From NCBI GenBank assembly GCA_017404985.1, contig JAFRBK010000026.1:1-64000 (forward strand): 64,000 nucleotides of DNA, given 5' to 3'. Numbering within the stretch: position 1 is the stretch's first letter; each line of letters opens with the position of its first letter. Made by a program: the position numbers and the translations under genes. Source of the DNA: Clostridia bacterium. GTDB taxonomy: Bacteria; Bacillota; Clostridia; Christensenellales; Aristaeellaceae. Positions 8,835 to 19,529 of the stretch are shown in pieces. The notes beneath the pieces were generated by a model. That model ran no database searches and had not been told where the DNA came from. It saw only the letters and a program-made list of their open reading frames with translations.

Positions 8835-10451
8835 ATGTTACCCGCCAACGATACCCGGGAATTCCAGACGATGCTGCACGAACAGGTGGAGAAACGGCGC
8901 ACGTTCGCCATCATCTCCCACCCTGACGCCGGCAAGACCACCCTGACGGAAAAGCTGCTGCTGTACGGCGGGGCCATCCGCAGCGCCGGGAGCGTCAAGG
9001 CACGGAAGACGGACAAGCACGCCACCTCCGACTGGATGGAGATCGAGAAGCAGCGCGGCATCTCCGTGACGAGCTCCGCGATGCAGTTTGTATACGACGG
9101 ATACCGGATCAACATTCTGGACACGCCCGGCCACCAGGATTTCTCCGAGGACACCTACCGGGTGCTGGTGGCGGCGGACGCGGCCGTGATGCTGCTGGAC
9201 GCGGCCAAGGGCGTGGAGGCGCAGACCATCAAGCTGTTCAAGGTCTGCCGCATGCGCAACATCCCGATTTTCACCTTCGTGAACAAGATGGACCGGGCGG
9301 CGAAGGACCCCTTCGCCCTGATGGAGGAGCTGGAAACGGTGCTGGGCATCCGCAGCTGCCCCATCAACTGGCCCATCGGCGTGGACGGGGATTTCCAGGG
9401 CGTATACCACCGGGATACCAGGATGGTGGAGCTCTACACCGGCGGAGACCACGGAAAGAAAATGGTCGAGAAGACCGACCTGGCCATCGACGACCCGGCG
9501 CTGGAGAAGGTGCTGGAAAAGCACTACCGGGACCGGCTGAGCGAGGAAATCGAGCTGCTGGACGAGGCGGGGGACAGCTTTGACCTGGAGAAGGTCCGGG
9601 CCGGGGAGCTGACGCCCATGTTCTTCGGGTCCGCCGTGACCAACTTCGGCGTGGAACCCTTCCTGGACCGGTTCCTTTCCTTCACGCCGCCGCCCCTGCC
9701 CCGGGAGAGCGACGAGGGGATGATCGAGCCGGAGGCGCCTTTCTTCTCCGGATTCATCTTCAAGATTCAGGCCAACATGAACCCGGCGCACCGGGACCGG
9801 CTGGCCTTCATGCGGATCGTTTCCGGGGCCTTCGAAAAGGGCATGGAGGTATGGCATTCGGGCACGGGCAAGACCGTGGCGCTGAAGCAGCCCCAGCAGT
9901 TCATGGCGGACGAGCGGGAAGCGGTGGAGGAGGCCTGGGCCGGAGACATCATCGGCCTGTTCGACCCCGGAATATACCGGCTGGGCGACACGCTGAGCAC
10001 GGGGCCGAAGCTGCACTATGCCAACATTCCCGTGTTCGCGCCGGAATTCTTCAACCGGGTGCGGCCGCTGGACAGCATGAAACGCAAGCAGTTCCAGAAG
10101 GGCATCAGCCAGCTGGCGGAGGAAGGCGCGATCCAGACCTTCCTGCGGACCGAAACCGGACGGGAGGAATTCATGGTCGGCGTGGTCGGCGTGCTGCAGT
10201 TCGAAGTGCTGGAGCACCGGCTGCGAACGGAATACCAGACAGAGATCGTGATGGAAAGCATGCCTTTCCGCTTCGTACGATGGGTGGCGAAAACGCCCAA
10301 GCCCGTGGAGGACCTGAAGCTGACCTCCACCTCCGGGCGGGCGAAGGACAGCCACGGGCGGGACGTGCTCCTGTTCGAAAACGAATGGAGCATCCGCCTG
10401 GCCTGCGAAAACAATGAAGGCCTGGAACTGAAGGAGACGGCGGACCGGTGA
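8835..10451 (+). CDS. prfC: Peptide chain release factor 3
   Basis: A 538-aa translational GTPase that recycles class-1 release factors from the ribosome after termination. G1 SHPDAGKTTLTE, the switch region KQRGISVTSSAM, G3 DTPGHQDFSEDTYR and G4 NKMDR are complete. The HQDFSEDTYR wording and the length separate it from EF-G. The start follows GGGAGGAAACGC. typA begins 37 nt downstream on the same strand, so the two GTPases are probably co-transcribed. Confidence 0.96.
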   Translation: MLPANDTREFQTMLHEQVEKRRTFAIISHPDAGKTTLTEKLLLYGGAIRSAGSVKARKTDKHATSDWMEIEKQRGISVTSSAMQFVYDGYRINILDTPGHQDFSEDTYRVLVAADAAVMLLDAAKGVEAQTIKLFKVCRMRNIPIFTFVNKMDRAAKDPFALMEELETVLGIRSCPINWPIGVDGDFQGVYHRDTRMVELYTGGDHGKKMVEKTDLAIDDPALEKVLEKHYRDRLSEEIELLDEAGDSFDLEKVRAGELTPMFFGSAVTNFGVEPFLDRFLSFTPPPLPRESDEGMIEPEAPFFSGFIFKIQANMNPAHRDRLAFMRIVSGAFEKGMEVWHSGTGKTVALKQPQQFMADEREAVEEAWAGDIIGLFDPGIYRLGDTLSTGPKLHYANIPVFAPEFFNRVRPLDSMKRKQFQKGISQLAEEGAIQTFLRTETGREEFMVGVVGVLQFEVLEHRLRTEYQTEIVMESMPFRFVRWVAKTPKPVEDLKLTSTSGRAKDSHGRDVLLFENEWSIRLACENNEGLELKETADR

Positions 10452-10488
10452 TTCCGCCCGAGACGGGAAAAGAGGGAAAATTGATACT

Positions 10489-12315
10489 ATGATTCGTGAA
10501 GATATCCGGAATATTGCGATTATTGCCCACGTGGACCACGGCAAAACCACCCTGGTGGACCAGATGCTCAAGCAGGGCGGCGTATACCGGGAAAACCAGC
10601 AGACCGTGGACCGCGTGATGGACTCCAACGACCTGGAACGGGAGCGGGGCATTACCATCCTGAGCAAGAACACCGCCGTGCACTACTGCGGGCACAAGAT
10701 CAACATCGTCGACACGCCCGGGCACGCCGACTTCGGCGGCGAGGTGGAGCGGGTGCTGAAAATGGTGGACGGCGTGCTGCTGCTGGTGGACAGCTTTGAG
10801 GGACCGATGCCCCAGACCCGCTTCGTGCTCCGGAAAGCCCTGGAGCTGAAGCTGAAGGTGCTGATCGTGATCAACAAGGTGGACCGGCCGGACGCCCGGT
10901 GCGACGAGGTGGTCAACGAGATTCTGGACCTGCTGATCGACCTGGACGCGGATGAATCCACCATCGAAAACCCGATCCTGTACGTATCCGCCCGGAAGGG
11001 GACCGCGACGCTGGACCTGGAGACGCCCGGCACCGACCTGCGCCCCCTGTTCGACGCCATTCTGAAATACATTCCCGCGCCGGAAGGCGACGCAGAGGGC
11101 CCGGCACAGGTGCTGATTTCCACGATCGACTACAGCGAATACGTCGGCCGGATCGGCGTGGGCCGCGTGGTGCGGGGAACATTCACCGAGGGCATGAATG
11201 TGGTGCACACCAACCTGGAGACCGGCGCCACCAGCCCCGTATGGCGGCTGGGCGGGCTTTTCCAATACGACGGGCTGAAGCGGGTCAACGCCCAGGAAGT
11301 CAGCATGGGCGACATCGTGGCCCTGTACGGCGCGGAGGACATCTCCATCGGGGACACGGTATGCTCCCCGGAAAAGGTTGAAGGGCTGCCCTTCGTCAAA
11401 ATCAGCGAGCCCACCGTGACCATGACCTTCTCCGTCAACGACAGCCCCTTCGCCGGGCGGGAAGGCCAATACGTGACCAGCCGCCACCTGCGGGCCCGCC
11501 TGATGAAGGAACTGCAGACGGACGTGAGCCTGCGGGTCAACGACACCCAGACCACGGACTCCTTCGAGGTATGCGGCCGGGGCGAGCTGCACCTGTCCAT
11601 CCTGATCGAGAACATGCGGCGGCAGGGATACGAATTCGCCGTCAGCAAGCCCCAGGTCATCTACAAGACGATCGACGGGGTGAAATGCGAACCGATGGAG
11701 CGGCTGATCGTCGACACGCCCCAGGCCACCGCCGGCGCCGTGATTGAAAAAATCGGCCGCCGCCGGGGCACGCTGGAGCACATGAGCGGCAGCGACCGGG
11801 TGCGGCTGGAGTTCATCGTTCCCTCCCGCGGCCTGTTCGGATACCGGAGCGAGTTCATGACGGACACCCGGGGCGAGGGCATCATGTCCTCCGTGTTCGA
11901 ACGGTACGAGCCCGCAAAGGGCGACATCCCGCACCGGAACGCCGGCGCCCTGATCTGCTTCGAGACCGGGGTCAGCACCAGCTACGGCCTGTTCTATTCC
12001 CAGGAGCGGGGCACCCTATTCATCGGGCCCGGGGAAAACGTATACATGGGCCAGATCTGCGGACAGAACGCCCGGCCCGGCGACCTGGTGGTCAACGTAT
12101 GCAAGGCGAAACACGTGACCAACATGCGGAACGCCTCCGCATCCGAGGACGCGATGCGCCTGATTTCCGTGCACCCGCTGACGCTGGAGGAGTGCCTGGA
12201 GTTCATCGACGACGACGAGCTGCTGGAGATCACCCCGAAGAACCTGCGGATGCGCAAGCGCCAGCTGGACCATTCCCTGCGCGCCAAGGCCCGCAGCCGC
12301 GGCGAGGAAGCCTGA
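10489..12315 (+). CDS. typA: Ribosome-associated GTPase TypA/BipA
   Basis: A 608-aa translational GTPase involved in 50S assembly and stress or cold adaptation. G1 AHVDHGKTTLVD, GITILSKNTAV, G3 DTPGHADFGGEVER and G4 NKVDRPDAR are present. The C-terminal domain has the family-specific segments EPMERLIVDTP, SRGLFGYRSEF and NACKAKHVTNMR-like NVCKAKHVTNMR, and ends near TPKNLRMRKRQLD as in other TypA proteins. It lies between prfC and a secreted C11 peptidase gene that starts 33 nt downstream. Confidence 0.97.
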   Translation: MIREDIRNIAIIAHVDHGKTTLVDQMLKQGGVYRENQQTVDRVMDSNDLERERGITILSKNTAVHYCGHKINIVDTPGHADFGGEVERVLKMVDGVLLLVDSFEGPMPQTRFVLRKALELKLKVLIVINKVDRPDARCDEVVNEILDLLIDLDADESTIENPILYVSARKGTATLDLETPGTDLRPLFDAILKYIPAPEGDAEGPAQVLISTIDYSEYVGRIGVGRVVRGTFTEGMNVVHTNLETGATSPVWRLGGLFQYDGLKRVNAQEVSMGDIVALYGAEDISIGDTVCSPEKVEGLPFVKISEPTVTMTFSVNDSPFAGREGQYVTSRHLRARLMKELQTDVSLRVNDTQTTDSFEVCGRGELHLSILIENMRRQGYEFAVSKPQVIYKTIDGVKCEPMERLIVDTPQATAGAVIEKIGRRRGTLEHMSGSDRVRLEFIVPSRGLFGYRSEFMTDTRGEGIMSSVFERYEPAKGDIPHRNAGALICFETGVSTSYGLFYSQERGTLFIGPGENVYMGQICGQNARPGDLVVNVCKAKHVTNMRNASASEDAMRLISVHPLTLEECLEFIDDDELLEITPKNLRMRKRQLDHSLRAKARSRGEEA

Positions 12316-12348
12316 AAAACTGAAAAACAAAAGAACACGGAGGCTGCC

Positions 12349-15300
12349 ATGATGAAACGGACACATCTTGCAAAATGGTTTCTCCTGATTCTTCTGCCGG
12401 CCATGCTATGCCTGGCCGGCACTGCTGTATCTGAGGCGCCGCAGCGGAAGCTGACCGTGATGGTCTACATGTGCGGCAGCAACCTGGAGAGCGCCTACGG
12501 ATCCGCCAGCGCGGACATCCGCGAGATGAAGGAAGCGAACGTGAACCGCCAGCAGGTGGGGCTGCTGGTAATGACCGGCGGATCCAACACGGAGGGCGGA
12601 TACTTCAGCGCCCAGAGCAACCGGATCATCGAAATCGCGGGCGGAAGGGAACGGATCATCCTGGAAGAGGACGCGGCGAACATGGGCGAGCAGGAAACCC
12701 TGGCCCGGTTCATCCGATACGGCATTGAAAACCGGCCGGCGGAGCGGTACGCGCTGATCCTGTGGGACCACGGCGGCGGGCCGCTGGAGGGCGCCTGCTG
12801 GGACGAGACCCACGAGAACGACCACCTTTCCCTGGCGGAGATCACCGGCGCCCTGGCGGAGGCCGGGATGGAACAGAAGCTGAGCTGGATCGGCTTCGAC
12901 GCCTGCCTGATGAGCTCCCTGGAGGTGGCGGGGCAGCTGGCCCCCTACGCGGACTACATGATCGGCTCCCAGGAGACGGAGCCGGCCTTCGGATGGAACT
13001 ACTCCTTCCTGACCGGGATCGAGAACGACGCGGACGGGGCGGCCACCGGGCGGAGAATCGTGGACGCATACTTCGAAGGTCATGAAAGCAGCACGGAAAT
13101 TCTGACACTGGCCTGCACGGACCTGGCGGCGGTGGGGGAGGCCATCCAGGCCATGGACCCGGTTTTCGCACCGCTGAGCAAACGGCTGGACCAGGAGCAG
13201 TTTCTGTCGCTTTCCGGCCTGCGCATGAGCACGACCGGATTCGGCAAGGCGGCGCCGGAAGCCAGCACGACAGGATACGACCTGGTGGACGTTCGGGACC
13301 TGGTTTCCCGGCTGGGAAAGTCGGAGGAAGCGGAAGCTTTCCTGGCGCTGCTGGATAACGCCGTGGTATACAGCCGGTCCAACGAAGAGGGCGCCAACGG
13401 GCTGACCCTGTACCATCCCTACGCGAACAAGGACGGATACAGCGACAAATGGAAGGAAAGCTATGGGCAGATGGCCTTCAGCCCGGCATACCAGAGCTAT
13501 GTGAACGCCTTTGGCGGGATGCTGACCGGGGAGGTCCTTTTCCGGTGGCTGGACCTGATTCCCCGGACGCCGACGGCACAGGCGGACGGGAGCTGGGAAT
13601 TTGAGATGCCGATCACGGCAGAACAGGCGGAGAATATGGTATCCGCCCAGCTGCTGATTCTGCGCAATACGATCGGGAACCAGCTGGGCGGCGGATGCGT
13701 GCTGATCGCCTCCTGCCGGGCAGAACTGGGAGAAGACGGCGTGCTGCGGGCGATATGGGACGGGCGGGGGCTCTATGCCGAAACCGGCAGCGGAAAAACG
13801 GCCGGGCCCATCAGCTATCTGCAAACCGATGACGGGAAAACCAACACCATTATCGGACAATATTTCCCGGAGAACGACTACAAACTGAACGGCCAGACGG
13901 TGCTGTATGAGCTGGACGCGGAAGACGATTCGGAATACCCGGCATTCACCCGGATCCGTGTATGGGATGAAGCCACCCAGAGCTATTCGAGCCGCATGAC
14001 ATTCACGGAGGACGGTTTCGGGACCCTGGGATTCTGGAACTATCACCGGAGCCTGCCGGAAGCCGGGGAAGACCAGGTGCTGCCGGGATTCGAAAAATGG
14101 GAATACTACGACGACCAGATCGTGATGGATAGCTTTTCCCTGCCGGATACCTGGCGAATCCACCGGCGCCCGCTGGAAGACGGGCAGCAGGCATACGCAG
14201 TATTCCGGATTCTGGACAGCCAGCAGAACGCGGTGTGCAGCCTGCCGGTGGCGCTGCCCAACCGGTACCTGACCTCCCTGTATCCTGTCTCACGACGGAT
14301 TGAAACGGAGCGGCTGGAGGCGGACATGTACTGCACGGTGAACACCTCCTCTGGGGCGACCGGCCTGCAGCTGGAATGGACCTTGAAGAACCGGACGGCG
14401 GCGAAAATCCAGGTTCACATGGAGAACGCGATTCTGAATGGGACACGGGTGACGAACGGACTGCTTTACGAGATTCTGGATCCCGGCGCCACGAAACAGG
14501 TGACACTTTCACTGGGCCGGTATGATACCCTGCTGATGGATACGCTGGAAAGCATCGCCGGCACGATGGAGATCACGGAAGGAGAAGAAAAACAGGAGAT
14601 TCCTTTCCGCTTTGACTTTGATTCCGGCGACCTGTCCGCGCTGAACCGGGGACTGGAGGTTCTGGGAGAGGCGGAACAGGAAGGAATCAGCCTGAAGCTG
14701 GTGAGCGTCGAACCGGGTATGGATACCGGCTGGAAACTGTTTTTCCTGGCGGGAAACCGGACCGGGGAGGATTATTCCTTCGGGGATGTGCTCCTGAACG
14801 GTATTCGTATCGGGGCAACATTTGACGGCGCGCTGCCGGCCGGAACCGAAAAATTCTATACAGTGCGAGAAGATAACAACGTCTTTTCCAACACCATGGA
14901 CATGGCCGGAATCGACGCGGCGGGAACGCTGGTGTATCTGGAGCAGAATCTTCTGCAGGCGATGGGGGAACAGGAACTGACCGATGTGACGGTGTTTTCC
15001 AAGAACTCCGGGGAGAAGGAACACCGGACATTTAACCTGAAACTGAAGGCGCCCATCCCGCTCGGAAATGAACCGCGGAGTACGGAGGATACCATCCTCA
15101 TTGCTGTGGTCAATCCGCCGGACAGCCTGGAACCGCCGCGGGAGGACGCGCTGCCCGTGCTGGCGGAGAACAACCTGTTCCGCGTACGGCTCCGCAGACT
15201 GGTGGCTGGAAAGGAAAGCATCGCCCTGTCCCTGGAATGGGTGAACCTGTCCGACGAGTGGCTGAGCATCGAACTGTCCCTGTCCAGCGGAAAAAACGAT

Positions 15301-16272
15301 ACTGTAGAAGGACTTCCGCCGAACGCGACCATCATCACGCACTTTGATGCTTCCGCTGAAAACCTGGGCGGAGCCGATGCGGACATACGGGAGATCGGGA
15401 TGGTGTTCCGGGATACGGTCCGCGATGACTACAACAGCACTGCTTCGGCGACCCTGGTTTCACCTGAACCGATCCGCATGGGTCAGGAGGGCGGCCAATG
15501 GATCAACGGAGACCGCTTTGACACAACGCCGGCTCGCCTGCCGGACGCGGACCTGGAAGCGGAAAGAAACCCGAGAACCATCCTTGAAAACCTTCTGCTG
15601 CCGGAGGACCCGGAAGCGTGCCGGACCGTGATCGAGGTTCCGCTGGAACCGGGGATGGAGGAAAAGATCGATTTCTGCCGGGTAGCTGTGCTTCGGAAAA
15701 GCGACGATGATTTCTGGGAAATCCTGTCTCTGAACGACGCCAAGCATGACGGTTCCGACGTGCTGAAAATCCCGCATCCCGGGATGATTCAGACCGTAGC
15801 GGGATTCCCGGAGATCGGGCTGATAACCAGGTACAAAGGGGTGGATTCCGATACGCTGAAGGGCGACGTATCGACCGGCATCGCGTTTACAACCGATGGC
15901 GGATCGATCGTGATGTGCTATCCGATCCGGTGGGAACTGGACCGGGCTTCCCGGACCGCCGTGATCACCGAGATGGAACAGGACCAAACCCCCTATACCC
16001 GGCAATGGGAAATTCACAATGCACGGCTTGCCACCATGGAGATCAGGATTGCTCCGAAGGAGGACGGAACGCTTCCCTTCATCGGGGAATGTGAAGTCAG
16101 GAGTAACGAGTCCAGTCATAAGCGGTATCCGACCGTCTGGCTCCGGAACCGACCCCTGCAGCTGGAACTTCGCCCGATTACAAAAGCGGATGACCTGTAC
16201 GTGATGGTGAACCTGATCGGCAAGGACGGGACCGCCTGGTCCCTGCCGGTTTTCCCCTATCCGGCGCCCTGA
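12349..16272 (+). CDS. Large secreted C11 (clostripain-family) peptidase
   Basis: A 1307-aa exported protein. The signal peptide covers about residues 1-29. Residues 35-400 form a C11 cysteine peptidase domain: YMCGSNLES, LILWDHGGGP with catalytic His141, and IGFDACLMSS with catalytic Cys186. About 900 residues follow with beta-rich, repeated-looking modules (several 'LSLEWVNLSDE'-type strands), with no membrane anchor or sorting signal seen. Clostripain-type enzymes usually cleave after Arg/Lys. The tail is much longer than in typical family members and may bind substrate or cell wall. The start follows CGGAGG; a second ATG three nt later is equally possible. Two more C11 genes occur at 17200 and 44044. 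Confidence 0.85.
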   Translation: MMKRTHLAKWFLLILLPAMLCLAGTAVSEAPQRKLTVMVYMCGSNLESAYGSASADIREMKEANVNRQQVGLLVMTGGSNTEGGYFSAQSNRIIEIAGGRERIILEEDAANMGEQETLARFIRYGIENRPAERYALILWDHGGGPLEGACWDETHENDHLSLAEITGALAEAGMEQKLSWIGFDACLMSSLEVAGQLAPYADYMIGSQETEPAFGWNYSFLTGIENDADGAATGRRIVDAYFEGHESSTEILTLACTDLAAVGEAIQAMDPVFAPLSKRLDQEQFLSLSGLRMSTTGFGKAAPEASTTGYDLVDVRDLVSRLGKSEEAEAFLALLDNAVVYSRSNEEGANGLTLYHPYANKDGYSDKWKESYGQMAFSPAYQSYVNAFGGMLTGEVLFRWLDLIPRTPTAQADGSWEFEMPITAEQAENMVSAQLLILRNTIGNQLGGGCVLIASCRAELGEDGVLRAIWDGRGLYAETGSGKTAGPISYLQTDDGKTNTIIGQYFPENDYKLNGQTVLYELDAEDDSEYPAFTRIRVWDEATQSYSSRMTFTEDGFGTLGFWNYHRSLPEAGEDQVLPGFEKWEYYDDQIVMDSFSLPDTWRIHRRPLEDGQQAYAVFRILDSQQNAVCSLPVALPNRYLTSLYPVSRRIETERLEADMYCTVNTSSGATGLQLEWTLKNRTAAKIQVHMENAILNGTRVTNGLLYEILDPGATKQVTLSLGRYDTLLMDTLESIAGTMEITEGEEKQEIPFRFDFDSGDLSALNRGLEVLGEAEQEGISLKLVSVEPGMDTGWKLFFLAGNRTGEDYSFGDVLLNGIRIGATFDGALPAGTEKFYTVREDNNVFSNTMDMAGIDAAGTLVYLEQNLLQAMGEQELTDVTVFSKNSGEKEHRTFNLKLKAPIPLGNEPRSTEDTILIAVVNPPDSLEPPREDALPVLAENNLFRVRLRRLVAGKESIALSLEWVNLSDEWLSIELSLSSGKNDTVEGLPPNATIITHFDASAENLGGADADIREIGMVFRDTVRDDYNSTASATLVSPEPIRMGQEGGQWINGDRFDTTPARLPDADLEAERNPRTILENLLLPEDPEACRTVIEVPLEPGMEEKIDFCRVAVLRKSDDDFWEILSLNDAKHDGSDVLKIPHPGMIQTVAGFPEIGLITRYKGVDSDTLKGDVSTGIAFTTDGGSIVMCYPIRWELDRASRTAVITEMEQDQTPYTRQWEIHNARLATMEIRIAPKEDGTLPFIGECEVRSNESSHKRYPTVWLRNRPLQLELRPITKADDLYVMVNLIGKDGTAWSLPVFPYPAP

Positions 16273-16299
16273 GCCCATGCCGGAGAACAGAGAAAATGC

Positions 16300-16329
16300 T
16301 TTACAGGGAAAAACTCTATATGGTATAAT
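16300..16329 (+). promoter_or_regulatory. Predicted promoter of the 235-aa secreted protein
   Basis: TTTACA (16300-16305), 18-nt spacer and TATAAT (16324-16329), about 70 nt upstream of the start codon. Confidence 0.65.
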
Positions 16330-16398
16330 TTAAATCAGTTCCAACGGAACCAATTCCATAATGACGTGGAGCAGTAGCTCCGGAAAGGGGTTTTCCCA

Positions 16399-17106
16399 AT
16401 GAAACGTATTGTATGCCTGCTCTTATCCCTGGTGCTGTGCCTGACTGCTTTTTCCGCGCTGGCGGAACAGCCTGCTTCCGAATTCGCCAATGACGAAGTC
16501 GGCTTGAAGGTTCCCGAAGCCGGAATGCCCAAAGTGGAACTGAAGACGGAAGCCCAGGCGGCCTCGAAGAAGGGCGACGACGTCGTCAACCAGAACAACG
16601 TATACACCATCAAAACCGCCAACGGGCTGAACATCACCCTGAACGCCTCCAACCTGGGGTCTTTCCTGGTGCTGACCCAGAGCTATTACGGCTCCATCGA
16701 TATTTACAGCCGCTTCAAGGATGACGCCACTGCCTCCCAGTTCATCGACTCCATGATCGAGGGCGATGCCCACGTGGTGATCTGGGACGCCTACGACGCT
16801 TTCCAGTCCATCGTGCTCCGGGGCGCGGGCAGCAGCGCACTGACCGGCCACGTGAAGAACCTGGCCAGCCTGAGCGAATCTGACCTGAACGCGGTTGCGA
16901 ACCAGATCGCCGTCAGCAACGACGTGAGCAGCTACAACCTGTACAGCTTCAACGGCAATGTGTGGATCCAGCTGGGCGCCAACCTGCTGGTGACCATCGT
17001 GAACTCTGAATACCAGGTTGTGACCTACTATCCGAACGGCGACCAGATGACCGACGACGACTACACCGACCTGACCAAGTTCATGAGAGCGCTGACCCTG
17101 AGCTAA
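16399..17106 (+). CDS. Secreted protein of unknown function, 235 aa
   Basis: The signal peptide (MKRIVCLLLSLVLCLTAFSALA) is followed by a mature domain of about 210 residues with alternating strands and helices. The central VVNQNNVYTIKTANGLNITL and the repeated small-residue pattern suggest a compact alpha/beta fold resembling exported domains that monitor or bind small ligands; I do not recognise a family. AAAGGGG precedes the ATG. It has its own promoter and a hairpin downstream, and lies between two C11 peptidases. Confidence 0.75.
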   Translation: MKRIVCLLLSLVLCLTAFSALAEQPASEFANDEVGLKVPEAGMPKVELKTEAQAASKKGDDVVNQNNVYTIKTANGLNITLNASNLGSFLVLTQSYYGSIDIYSRFKDDATASQFIDSMIEGDAHVVIWDAYDAFQSIVLRGAGSSALTGHVKNLASLSESDLNAVANQIAVSNDVSSYNLYSFNGNVWIQLGANLLVTIVNSEYQVVTYYPNGDQMTDDDYTDLTKFMRALTLS

Positions 17107-17123
17107 TTGTTTGCTGAGCCAAT

Positions 17124-17151
17124 GGGAACCGTGCGAAACCGTACGGTTCCC
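17124..17151 (+). terminator. Hairpin downstream of the 235-aa gene
   Basis: GGGAACCGT pairs with ACGGTTCCC around a short purine loop. The tail (ATATCATTT) is only weakly T-rich, so this could be a leaky terminator that partly uncouples the next C11 gene. Confidence 0.5.
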
Positions 17152-17199
17152 ATATCATTTCAGCGGCGGCTGAACGATTCAAAGAAAAGGAGAATGACC

Positions 17200-19527
17200 A
17201 TGAACAGGTTACACAAAGTATGGAAACGGATCCTGAGCCTGAGCCTGGTGCTCATGCTGATTCTGACAACAGGATGCCTGTCCGCCGCGGCGGAGGCATC
17301 GAAAAAGAACCTGACCGTGATGTACTACATCTGCGGCGCGGACCTGGAGCGGGATAACGGACAGTTCAGCGCCCTCATGGGCGAAGTCATGGCGACCCGA
17401 TACAACCAGGACGCGGTGAACGCGGTCGGCCTGCTGGGCGGCACGCCGCGCTGGGCCGGCAGGGCGTTTGATCCCTCCGTGCTGAACATCGTTGAAATCG
17501 CCGGCCGCCGGCCGACGAAGGTGGACGAGATGCCGCTGGCTCCCATGAGCGACAGCGCGACACTGACCAAATTCATGGACTACTGCCAGGAACACTATCC
17601 GGCGGAACACTACATCCTGGTGATCTGTGACCACGGCGGCGGACCGCTGCTCGGCTGCTGCGTGGACCATCTGTTTGAAAAGAGCTCCCTGAGCCTGGCC
17701 GGCCTGAGCAAGGGCCTGGCGGACAGCGTATTCGCGAACCGGGGCCTGGACACGATCGCGTTCAACGCCTGCCTGATGGGTTCCGCGGAAATCGCGAACT
17801 GCCTGGCTCCCTTTGCCCAGTACATGGTGGCGACGGAAGACGCGATGTACGGCATCTCCAACGACTGGTTGAAGGACGTGGAAAAGGACGCAACCCCCCT
17901 GGAAACCGCGCGGCGGATTGCTGAAACCACCTATCAGAAAAACAAGACCATCATCGAACGGCAGAAGGCCAGCGAGCTGAACTCTGTTTCCGTGATCGAC
18001 CTGCAGACGATGGCGACAGTGGTTACCGCTCTGTCGGACTACTTCGCCGGCATGCCCGCGCTGGATGCCTCCACCTTTACCGCGGTGTCCAACCATCGCC
18101 GGGACGCGGTGGACTTCGGCGTGCTGGAAAGCGGCGGCAACTCCCAGTATGACCTGGTGGACATCGGCAGCCTGGTGACCAAGCTGGAAGCGGACAATCC
18201 GGACGCTGCCGCGCTGCTGGAAGCCATCCAGAAGGCCGTTGCATACAACTATTCCGACGTGGAAGGCTGCGCCGGCATGACCGTATACTATCCCTACCTG
18301 AACAAGGCCGCGGCTGAAAAATACCTGGAGGTCTATGCCTCGCTGGGATTCGCACCGGCCTATGTGAACTACATCATCCAGTATGTTGCCATCATGACCG
18401 GCACCCCGCTGGCCAAGTGGGAAAAGCTGATGGTGAATGTTCCCGGCGCCCAGAAGGACAACCGGGTGCTGTTCATCCTGGGACTGACCGATGAGCAGAT
18501 GACGCATCTGGGCAACTCCCGGATGGACGTGCTGCTGAAGGAAGAAGACGGCAGCTACCGCTTCAGCTATCTGACGCTGGACACTACCCTGAACGAAGAA
18601 GCCAAGACAATCACCGGCGAATACTCCGGCACGGCCTTGTATGCCGTGGACGCGGAAGGCAACGCGCTGACGAAGCCCCTGCCTTACCGGATGACGGACA
18701 ACGGCACCTATGTGATCCCCGCGGACATGACGCTGAAAGCCGAAGAGGACGCGGAACCGGTGACCCAGAAGGCGCTGCTCTACTGCGAGCTGGTCAAGGA
18801 CGGGGACAACAAGAACCTGGTTCCCACCAGCGTGGCCGTGTGGGAAGACGGAATGCAGACCTGGACCCGGAGCTTCGACGCGGACCTGAGCAAATACACG
18901 AACATCGCGGTTGCCATGCAGACCCGGAAGGAAACCCGGAAGGACGACATTCTGCTGCCCTTTGACCAGTGGGATCTGGGAACGGACGAAACCTGGAGCG
19001 CCGCGATGGACGGAAGCTGGTCCTTCCGCCTGCTGAACGACACGCTGGATCTGGAAAAGCTGTACGTATCCTTTGAAGTGCAGGACAGCCAGAGCAACCT
19101 GTATCTGAGCGAACTGTACCAGATTAAGAATCCCGGGCCGGAACCCGTGACCACCGTGGAATACGACGACGCGAACCTGGTGAAGATCGGCAGCCTGTCC
19201 GTATCCCCGCAGAAAGAACAGAACCAGCTGCTGCTTTCCGCCGAGGTGATCAACCTGACGGAAACCGAAGCCGTGATTACTCCGGTGAACATTGCCGCCA
19301 ACGGCGAAGCGATCGAAGCGGCCGTGGGGCCGGCCTACGGCAGCGGCGAGAACTGGGGACTGCTGAAGGACGAAAAGCAGATGGTGACGATCACGATCCC
19401 GCTGGACAAGCTGGCGGACCTGACGACGAAGAACATCATCACCTTTGACCTGGAGCTCAGCAACGCGGCCGATTCCACAGCGATCGGCACGGTGCCGGTG
19501 ACCGTTACCATGACGATGAAAGAGTAA
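17200..19527 (+). CDS. Secreted C11 (clostripain-family) peptidase
   Basis: A 775-aa protein with a basic N-terminus and a signal peptide; a TTGC lipobox-like segment (LTTGCLS, Cys near 27) may make it a lipoprotein. The C11 domain shows YYICGADLE, ILVICDHGGGP (His145) and IAFNACLMGS (Cys191), then NYSDVEGCAGMTVYYPYLN. The C-terminal 350 residues are beta-rich and acidic. The ATG at 17200 is chosen because AAAGGAG at 17186-17192 then has 7-nt spacing; the upstream frame crosses the hairpin. It is followed after 2 nt by another secreted protein gene, so an operon is likely. Confidence 0.88.
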   Translation: MNRLHKVWKRILSLSLVLMLILTTGCLSAAAEASKKNLTVMYYICGADLERDNGQFSALMGEVMATRYNQDAVNAVGLLGGTPRWAGRAFDPSVLNIVEIAGRRPTKVDEMPLAPMSDSATLTKFMDYCQEHYPAEHYILVICDHGGGPLLGCCVDHLFEKSSLSLAGLSKGLADSVFANRGLDTIAFNACLMGSAEIANCLAPFAQYMVATEDAMYGISNDWLKDVEKDATPLETARRIAETTYQKNKTIIERQKASELNSVSVIDLQTMATVVTALSDYFAGMPALDASTFTAVSNHRRDAVDFGVLESGGNSQYDLVDIGSLVTKLEADNPDAAALLEAIQKAVAYNYSDVEGCAGMTVYYPYLNKAAAEKYLEVYASLGFAPAYVNYIIQYVAIMTGTPLAKWEKLMVNVPGAQKDNRVLFILGLTDEQMTHLGNSRMDVLLKEEDGSYRFSYLTLDTTLNEEAKTITGEYSGTALYAVDAEGNALTKPLPYRMTDNGTYVIPADMTLKAEEDAEPVTQKALLYCELVKDGDNKNLVPTSVAVWEDGMQTWTRSFDADLSKYTNIAVAMQTRKETRKDDILLPFDQWDLGTDETWSAAMDGSWSFRLLNDTLDLEKLYVSFEVQDSQSNLYLSELYQIKNPGPEPVTTVEYDDANLVKIGSLSVSPQKEQNQLLLSAEVINLTETEAVITPVNIAANGEAIEAAVGPAYGSGENWGLLKDEKQMVTITIPLDKLADLTTKNIITFDLELSNAADSTAIGTVPVTVTMTMKE

Positions 19528-19529
19528 GC

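Noticed and set aside
8838-11934. Long minus-strand frames opposite prfC and typA
   Set aside because: They lie antisense to two certain GTPase genes and have His/Val/Gln-rich, domain-free translations typical of shadow frames.
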